DNA of 64,000 bases from Myoxocephalus aenaeus. Its lineage: Eukaryota > Chordata > Actinopteri > Perciformes > Cottidae. The position numbers and the translations under genes are program-made. The DNA lies in NCBI GenBank assembly GCA_038501785.1, contig JBAMJR010000013.1, positions 3,030,001 through 3,094,000 of the forward strand, written 5' to 3'. Each line of letters begins with the position of its first letter. The stretch's first letter is position 1. Below, piece after piece: positions 58,820-64,000 of this stretch. Under the pieces are notes generated by a model. It was given only the letters and a program-made list of their open reading frames with translations. It was not told where the DNA came from and searched no databases.

Positions 58820-60947
58820 TGTGAGTCACTGCACGGTGATTTGCTGGCTGGCTCTTCTGCAAAAGAAAGCAAAAAAAACTGATGCCAACATTCTGAAAAT
58901 GTAATTCTAAAGCGCAACGTGATGCCAACATTTTAGACTAAAAGCTTACGCAGGTGCTCGTACAGAGAAGTCCAGCGACAGCATGTTTTTTTTTTGATTT
59001 TATCCAAGGCCAACCTGATGATTAAAGCAGATTTTCACTGGAAGTTTCTTCATTGGGTTTTTGATAAATTAGGAAACGGAAGAAGAAGAAAAAACGGAGA
59101 ATGCCTTGCTCTTGCTCTCTCTCGCTGCGTCTCTGGCTCTCAGTCATTTTCAAGGTACTCGTGTCACTTAATGCACCCGCAAGCCCCGGAGCACTTGTTG
59201 AGGTGGAACTGAGTGTCGAGGCACTTATTCTCGAAGGCTTCTCCCTGATCTGCCGTGGCTTGGACTGGACCGCATTCGTCCGTCGCTTTGAATTGAAAAT
59301 GTAAATGTACAAAACTCCCTTTTGTTATGTCTGTGTGTAGATTCACTTCCTATATATGTGCTCTTTCTTTCCAGCATGACCTCACCAGGCAGAGAGCAGA
59401 ATAATATCAAGTTATACAACATCACACCTTTCTTATCCTCCCGACCATCCATATCTCACCAAGTATTGGGTCTCGCACACATTCATGTTTTGTCACACTC
59501 CCCTTTTCTGTCCAACGCACATCTTTCTCAGCGTCTTTTCTTTCCTTTTATCACAAATGTCCTCTGACTTCTCCTTTTACTTTTCCTTCTCGCTTGCTTA
59601 TTGTTACTTGCTATCTCGTTTCTCCTCATCTCTGACCCCCTCTTCCGTCTCCGCACTTACACCTTTCTGTCACGAGTATAAAACCTTGGTTTTCTCATGC
59701 AAGCGCAGCTATTTTAATTTGCTGACTACTTCTAGCTAGTATTTATGACTTCAAGCCGCTTTGGTGCAAAAAATGCACAAATTGAATCCAAAAAAAGAAG
59801 AGTTTCAGTAAATGTGTCTGTCAGAGAGAGTACAAGGCTATTGCTCCCAGATAAACACACACAGAGGTGGGAGAGATTCTTAAAAAGAGAACATCTGAAA
59901 GAATGACAGCGAGAAAAATGGTCAGACAAATTCAACATAGTCTTGCTGAGTCTCTTAAAAAGCAGAGTTGGAAAGAAAAAGGACAGACAGACGAGAGATT
60001 AGGACTTTGCCTCTGTTCTCTTTGACAGGAGGCTCAAAGACCTGCCAAACAAAATGACACCGCATCCCGAGCTTGAGAGGGAGAGAGGGGTGAGAGAGAG
60101 AGAGGGAGAGAGAGAAAAGGTGAGACCGCGTAGACGGAGAGCCAAAGCTCGCAGAGAAAAAGAGAGAAATGGCCACGGAGAATGTGATGAACAGAAGCCG
60201 AGACAGGATTGTAATGATAATAATGAGGGGGACTGACAGATGTGCTGTTCTGTAAAAAAATGAAATAAAAAAAAAACCTTTGGGATGTCAGCGAGTGAGA
60301 GCAAAAAAGCAAACCTGAAGCTTGAGATTGTCTGAGAGTGTCACCGTGTCAAGTGTGAGTGCATGATGTGTCCATTTTCAGCAAAATGAAAAGTTACATG
60401 CTGCCAACTCTTTCCCTGTTCCTCTTACAGCCCTCAGGACTGCTGCTGTATCGAACGGAGATGCTTCCAGGCTCAGTACACATCAGATGCTTTTCCAGCA
60501 TTAAAGTAATGAGTTAATCGTTTCTTCCCGCTCCCGACGCGCGTCTCTGCATTACGGTTAACCTCTTCATCGGCTATCCTGTCAATAACATCAACAGGCT
60601 CACAGACGGAGATGCTAGTAAACTTCACTTTCAGCTTCCTGTCAAAACAGACATTTCACTTTGATCGTCTTGCTAACAACCTCATGTAGAAATGCCTTTA
60701 TCCATCTGCTTCAAATGCCGCCGAGCGAGGAAGAAGGCTTTGTTTTGTCCTCGTTTGGGAAGAGACGCATTATTCGTTCAAGTAAAAAAAAAAAAAAATC
60801 CTCAGATGTCAGGTTCAACCGCAAATGGCAGTTGAGTTAGTGTCTGGCTTCAGGACACTTCAACAGTACGGACGGCAGCCTTGGGGTGAAGATGTCCGTA
60901 CTCACAGTATCACTCCACTTGAACGACGTGTTGAATTTATCACAATG

Positions 60948-61279
60948 TGTTACTTGCCTCCGCCAACCAGTCAAGTAGCAGTTTGTTCAAAATGTGATCA
61001 CTTTATCATTTTATTCTTTTCGAAATTGGCAGAATTGACACGTGAATTCTTGAGCCATCGCAAAAAGGTGTTTTATGAATTCACAGTGACCTTGATCTTG
61101 ACCTTTGATCGACAAAAGGTCTAAGCAGTTCATCCTTGAGTCCAGGTTTTACGTTAGTTTGAGAAATTTCCTCCACAGGTTCCACAGACATCGCGTTCAC
61201 GAGAATGGGACAGACCAACGGACATCCCATAAACATAATGCCTCTAGCCACGGCGACCGCCAGCACGAAGGCATAAAAC
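60948..61279. mobile_element. Fish interspersed repeat with GCCTCCG / GAAGGCATAAA ends
   Basis: The left end reads TTACTTGCCTCCGCCAA and the right end CACGAAGGCATAAAAC, roughly inverted. The interior has TGACCTTGATCTTGACCTTT, AGCAGTTCATCCTTGAGTCC, GTTCACGAGAATGGGACAGA and CATAATGCCTCTAGCCACGG. I recognise this series from a widespread aquatic-animal repeat. Exact ends are approximate. Confidence 0.65.
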
Positions 61280-61568
61280 ACAATACTACCGAGTCCAACT
61301 TAGGACATTTGGGACCTGTGTTTTCCCAAATAACCATGACTCCATTTGAGTTGTCAACTATACAATATATTTGTGTACAGCTCTAATTAAAAGCACACAT
61401 AAACCCAGAGGGTTAAAACACTAAAGCGAACTAAATCATTCCCTAAGGGGTTTCTTCTAAGCTTCCTCTCCATCCCTTCTGCACTCCCTCATATTTATGG
61501 TTACTGTGTGGTCAATAAAGGTTCACACAGGTTAGCTAGGACAAGTACAGGCTACTGGGAGGTAATTT

Positions 61569-61668
<100 letters not shown>

Positions 61669-62094
61669 TGCTGGACTACCTAACCTGAGAGCTTGGATCA
61701 ATCGAAAGGCTTGACCCAAGACGCCAAAATCAAACACTTCCACCCAGACACCAATACTCCAAGTCTTAAAGTCTCAGCCACACTTTTCCTCAGGCCCATC
61801 GGCAGAAGCTTGTAAAAAAAACATTAAGATAGCAGGATTTATATGATCGGATATGTGGCCTATTTGCATTGTTTGTGAAGAAGGTTTTGGGGATAATGAC
61901 AGAACTAGAGCCACAATATAAAATTCATAAACAGTGGGAATTTGTTTGAACTTGACTTCTTAAAAATGTGCCTAAGATAGGGAAATACAGAATAATGTGA
62001 AAAAGCACTGATTTCATCATTATTTTATGATCCCAGCGCAACTGTGGTAATGACTAATGGTTATGGGAGTGATCAAATTTCACACTTTCTGATG

Positions 62095-62320
62095 TGAATA
62101 TATATATATATGTGTATATACATAAATATATATATATATATATATACACATACACATACAGTATATACACACATATATGCACACATATACATGCTATATA
62201 TACAAACATACACATATATACATATACATACACATATACATGTAGATAGATATACATATATACATATAAACACATATATATAATAATAATAATAATAATA
62301 TACATATACACATATACATA
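62095..62320. repeat. AT/CA-rich compound low-complexity array
   Basis: A mosaic of ATATAT, ACACAT and TACATA units with an (AAT)n core near 62282-62300. Confidence 0.9.
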
Positions 62321-62724
62321 AATATGCAAAGGAGACAACTGTATTAAAACACATCACATCAGCACAAGCCTACAGCACACCCACACAGGTGTTCTCAATC
62401 ATTCAGGCTGATTAGACATCTCGTCAGGTAGCAGCTGGGTGGAGCTACGCTGAGAATGATCTCGTTCCAGATGAGCTGCTTCTCGCCGAGAAAGTAGACG
62501 ACAGCAGGCGGTAGCAGCAGGGGGCGCCGACAAACAACTGCGGTCAAGTCGGACAGTTTTCAGCCGCAATCAGCGTTTAAATCAAGTCAAAGAAACAGTT
62601 ACATCCTGTTAGATCCAATCTGTAGGCTACTTGTAGTTTTCAGACCTTGTTCGGATTTATTCATAAGCGTTTGTAAATATACATGTATGTGTAAATGTAT
62701 TGTATGCTATTCTTTGTTCTTTTT

Positions 62725-62775
62725 ATGTCTGTGAAACACATTGCTGCTCATTTTGTATGTGTTGTATAAATAAGC

Positions 62776-62830
<55 letters not shown>
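62725..62830 (+). repeat. Retroelement-like tail with (ATT)n
   Basis: It contains GTGAAACACATTGCTGCTCA and TGTTGTATAAATAAGCTTTA followed by about 17 ATT units. The ATAAATAAGCTT-plus-ATT pattern is a typical retroposon 3' end. The head of the element was not found. Confidence 0.5.
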
Positions 62831-62831
<1 letters not shown>

Positions 62832-62963
62832 CATCATCCACACAAGATTTTTTTAGATTAAACCTTGATTGCACAACATGGGATTAATAGCCAACAATCT
62901 AGCATTAGGTATCACAATTACACGGAAAAATAGGACTTCATACTAAACGTGGTGTTTGTTGTC

Positions 62964-62993
62964 AGATCTAAGAGCCAATCAGCTCTTTGATCT
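62964..62993. repeat. 12-bp inverted repeat
   Basis: AGATCTAAGAGC and GCTCTTTGATCT pair at 11 of 12 positions around a 6-nt CAATCA loop. Function unknown. Confidence 0.6.
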
Positions 62994-63953
62994 GGCGATA
63001 GCCAGGCGTTTCCCATCATGCCTTGGGTCACGCAGTCGGTGGGGAGCAACTGCTGCTGCCTGGCTCTAAAAACTGCGGTCGCATCGATCTCGCGAGGTTA
63101 TCGTTGACCACGTGTGCAAGTCGGACACAAATCTAACCAGCATGCATTGTGGGGCGATCGCCGGTGATCGATTCTGCGCAGGACTGGTTCATCTCAAACG
63201 AACCCACTGTTGAGGTCATTAAACTTCACGTGTCAATACGATTTCAGTCAAGAACAGACTGTACACACCTACAGAGTCTTGAGAAGAGCACTAATTAGAG
63301 ACCATAAGTGAAAACACCTGCCAGAGCGCGTTGAGGCTTTTGATATCGGAGGATTTACTTGCCATTAACTTTGGACATTAATTGTGTACTGTATATCATC
63401 AAATATGAGTGTGTGGGGCCAGAGAATGACACACACGGTCAGTTTAACGCAACATCGTTTATCTACAGACAGACTCACTATGCTGCCGGTCTTTTTGAGT
63501 GATGCAAAAGACATAATTCAATCGCTATCCTTGTAAATACCAACACGATTTACAGAGCACAGCCGACAGCGATATTTTGAAGTTCAGCTAACTCAGGTAA
63601 TCAACATTAATTGACTGCAGCTAAAAAAACATTAAACATGAGAAGCTTGCGAACAGCAATAATTGTGCCCTTGATTTTCGGGCGTGCATAAGGAAAACGA
63701 AAATGATATACAACATTATACACAGTGGCATGTGCACGCTGTTGTGTGCACCGCTCAGCATCTTCGAAAGTGTGTATGTGTGGGAGAGTGAGTGAATGAG
63801 TGAGATCGGGGGGTGTGGGGGTGGAGAAGTGCAGAGTTGGTTCCTTTCCTTTTATTAAAATTAAAAGAGCACATGAAATTTAAATAGGTAGATTAATCGC
63901 AGTTCAGGATTTAAGTGCACAACATGGCATCGATGGTCACACTCACACTCTCG

Positions 63954-63960
63954 CACACGC

Positions 63961-63999
<39 letters not shown>
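63954..63999. repeat. (CA)n microsatellite at window end
   Basis: CA array with GC interruptions, continuing to the end of the window. Confidence 0.9.

Positions 64000-64000
<1 letters not shown>

Overview
The window is vertebrate genomic DNA, almost certainly from a teleost fish. It is dominated by very long (CA)n/(GT)n microsatellites, by repeats I recognise as common in fish genomes, and by the introns of one large gene on the minus strand. I see no bacterial-style genes, no CRISPR array, no rRNA and no intact tRNA gene.

The gene is pard3b (par-3 family cell polarity regulator beta, PAR3-like), a three-PDZ scaffold of epithelial junctions. Fifteen exons are readable on the minus strand between 57906 and 733, totalling 1894 nt (631 codons). 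Every splice phase joins without a frameshift. In transcript order they encode the end of the N-terminal domain (57753-57906), the LVR-SSD linker (51687-51781), a short linker (43112-43182), PDZ1 (37556-37639, 36616-36741, 30891-31149), a linker (29841-29928), PDZ2 (27832-27971, 27558-27686), PDZ3 (15478-15669, 14506-14664) and the start of the C-terminal half (10494-10629, 4029-4134, 3814-3923, 733-777). The start codon and first exons lie beyond 58 kb. The C-terminal half (KKSSSLES-type region onward) lies beyond base 1. A possible divergent exon is at 58243-58289. Paralogue assignment to pard3b rather than pard3 rests on words such as GGEIEV, SSLSGR, SRSRKEGLF, GFTVVTRDSS, HGPGPI and IFIKSIIHGG.

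The introns hold the other content. The clearest element is a 1221-bp Tc1/mariner transposon (32784-34004) with perfect 29-bp terminal inverted repeats, TA flanks and an uninterrupted 346-residue transposase with DD36E spacing. It sits inside an older LINE/SINE-like 3' tail, and a related tail lies in opposite orientation at 31209-31420. Non-autonomous DNA elements with recognisable ends lie at 50772-51575 (hAT-type, exact 8-bp target duplication), 26674-26955 (hAT-like), 4167-4631 and 60948-61279. A decayed LINE reverse transcriptase fragment is at about 23880-24465. More diffuse fish repeats are at 9820-10100, 12600-13190, 14105-14358 and 39210-39500.

No new multi-gene system is visible. 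The most interesting structural point concerns splicing. Two frame-preserving PDZ exons (37556-37639 and 14506-14664) are each flanked, in the RNA, by a UG repeat upstream and a complementary CA repeat downstream. Other exons have repeat ends placed almost on their splice sites. Remaining intronic sequence was read and shows nothing I can support as a gene.
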